Source: Bacillota bacterium (lineage in GTDB: Bacteria; Bacillota; Bacilli; Bacillales; Bacillaceae_J). From it: 5,565 nt of DNA. The notes below the pieces were generated by a model that saw only the letters and a program-made list of their open reading frames with translations, had not been told where the DNA came from and did not search any database. Positions 4,613-5,565 of this stretch are shown here, in pieces. The stretch covers positions 1 through 5,565 of the forward strand of contig JAEWMK010000521.1 in NCBI GenBank assembly GCA_023457235.1. Reading direction: 5' to 3'. A program made the translations under genes and the position numbers. The stretch's first letter is position 1, and each line of letters opens with the position of its first letter.

Positions 4613-5098
4613 GTGAAATGTTTGGGTTCTATTCTGGAAAACTTAGATTTTTTTGACCTATTAAGTGAGCGCCATATTCAGCTACGCAGTATCATTGAGA
4701 AACGATGGAATGATAGCAGTGATATTTCTATTTCAAATTCAGAATGGTTTATTTTATCAAAAATATATCAAAAGCAGCCAACGATTTCGTATGTGTCAAA
4801 GCAAGTCAATATTTCGCGTCAGGCAACCCATAAATTTATCAAAAACCTTGAAGCAAAGGGACTTCTTAAAATAAAGAATCTCGAGAACAATAAAAAAGAC
4901 AAATGTGTGCAGTTAACGGAACTAGGAGAAAAATGCTACAAAGAATATATAGGGTTAAAAGCAAACCTTGAGAATAAAATTATTGAAAAGATAGGGTACG
5001 AACAATTTAGATTACTTAAAGCTATCATGGAGTCTGATTGGGGATTACAGTCGCTCATTAAAGAGTCGAATCCTACCGTGCTTAGCACATATTTATAA
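4613..5098 (+). CDS. MarR-family transcriptional regulator
   Basis: This is a dimeric winged-helix repressor of 161 residues, the usual MarR length. Residues 40-104 form the winged HTH: SNSEWFILSKIYQ, then PTISYVSKQVNIS, the recognition helix SRQATHKFIKNLEAKGLL (68-85), and a wing with KDKCVQLTELG (96-105). Helices at 10-32 and 110-150 would form the dimer interface. The start is GTG at 4613, with AAGGA (4603-4607) 5 nt upstream; no in-frame ATG lies nearby. Cysteines at 2, 98 and 108 are present but no redox motif can be claimed. It was divergent from a CarD-like gene now cut by the IS element, and two matching palindromes lie between them. The ligand is unknown. Confidence 0.88.
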   Translation: MKCLGSILENLDFFDLLSERHIQLRSIIEKRWNDSSDISISNSEWFILSKIYQKQPTISYVSKQVNISRQATHKFIKNLEAKGLLKIKNLENNKKDKCVQLTELGEKCYKEYIGLKANLENKIIEKIGYEQFRLLKAIMESDWGLQSLIKESNPTVLSTYL

Positions 5099-5111
5099 TC
5101 TACCAATCACA

Positions 5112-5144
5112 AAAAAACGTCATTTCTAAGGGATGACGTTTTTT
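5112..5144. terminator. Bidirectional terminator between marR and the VOC-like gene
   Basis: A perfect 12-bp stem, AAAAAACGTCAT (5112-5123) with ATGACGTTTTTT (5133-5144), closes a 9-nt loop. The T-run works on the + strand and the A-run gives a T-run on the minus strand. The stop codon of the minus-strand gene overlaps its right edge. Confidence 0.85.
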
Positions 5145-5565
5145 AAAATTTGTATCGTGCTTCCTGAAACTTAATAGTTGCCCCTTTTTCTTCAGAAACA
5201 CCTGAAATTCCACAACAAAAAGGTCGATTGCTTCCAATTTGGGGCGATGTTTCTAGCGTAGTTTGATAAAAACGGATTGATAGATTGCTGATAGAAATTT
5301 CGGTAAAATCTCCAATTTCATCATGACCATCTCTACAAGCGCTCTGATTAAGGTCAAATAGTCCACAATATTGCTTGACAGCCCCCTGCACATTTTCTAC
5401 CGCAAAACTAATGTATGAAATAGCGGGTTCGCTATTTTTGTGCTGCCATAACTTTTTCATTTCCATTTCTCGAATGTCATCTGGCTGTCCCCATTGGATA
5501 AAGAACGGGTAACGCACTTGATCAGTCGATTTTTCTTTTATAAACAGCATCGACCAGCTTAAAAT
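5143..5565 (-). CDS. VOC/glyoxalase-like protein, partial (N-terminus outside window)
   Basis: The frame is open to the window edge: five residues (ILSWS) precede the first Met at 5550, so that Met is probably internal. About 140 C-terminal residues are visible. The segment YPFFIQWGQPDDIREMEMKK resembles the conserved FFIxW stretch of glyoxalase-like (VOC superfamily, Glyoxalase_3 type) proteins. It is followed by a second repeat-like half with a typical beta-alpha-beta pattern (AISYISFAVENVQGAVKQYCGLFDL and ISISNLSIRFYQT). These proteins bind or convert small molecules in the cytoplasm; the substrate cannot be told, and metal ligands are not evident in this part. It is convergent with marR across a shared terminator, so no operon link is implied. 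Confidence 0.6.
   Translation of the reverse strand: MLSWSMLFIKEKSTDQVRYPFFIQWGQPDDIREMEMKKLWQHKNSEPAISYISFAVENVQGAVKQYCGLFDLNQSACRDGHDEIGDFTEISISNLSIRFYQTTLETSPQIGSNRPFCCGISGVSEEKGATIKFQEARYKF

Overview
The window is AT-rich, with purine-rich ribosome binding sites, closely packed genes and intrinsic terminators. It reads as chromosomal DNA of a low-GC Gram-positive bacterium, most likely Bacillaceae (Bacillus/Lysinibacillus-like). The genus is an inference from sequence style and gene families; no marker gene is present.

Layout. Positions 1-360 hold no convincing gene. They contain two families of 52-bp-spaced repeats (1-104 and 131-217) and an intrinsic terminator (319-346). A promoter with an operator-like palindrome (366-399) then starts a three-gene + strand operon: an XRE-type HTH regulator (422-874) and two small unrecognised membrane proteins (890-1234 and 1265-1762). 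It ends at a terminator usable from both sides (1829-1862). An unrecognised minus-strand gene (1878-2279) converges on that terminator.

Positions 2464-4466 are a complete IS607-family insertion sequence of about 2.0 kb on the minus strand. It encodes a serine recombinase TnpA with a MerR-like HTH and, overlapping it by 4 bp, an intact TnpB RNA-guided nuclease. A structured omega-RNA region covers the tnpB 3' end and the right end. Both ends carry the same inverted motif, TACTAA-N10-AAATAT, and an AG dinucleotide lies 2 bp outside each copy. Joining the flanks at AG restores an open frame starting MFKEGD-LVTYSTHG, which resembles the N-terminus of CarD-family RNA polymerase-binding regulators. 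A short C-terminal CarD-like piece lies further on (2320-2387) in another frame. The element therefore appears to have split a CarD-like gene that also lacks its middle.

The intact neighbour on the other side is a MarR-family regulator (4613-5098), divergent from the broken gene. The shared intergenic region has two copies of a TTGTCAA-N5-TTGACAA palindrome and two strong divergent promoters whose -35 boxes are the two arms of one palindrome. I infer that MarR controlled both itself and the CarD-like gene. The insertion now puts tnpA-tnpB downstream of that MarR-controlled promoter, in the same direction. A two-sided terminator (5112-5144) separates marR from a glyoxalase/VOC-like gene that runs off the right edge.
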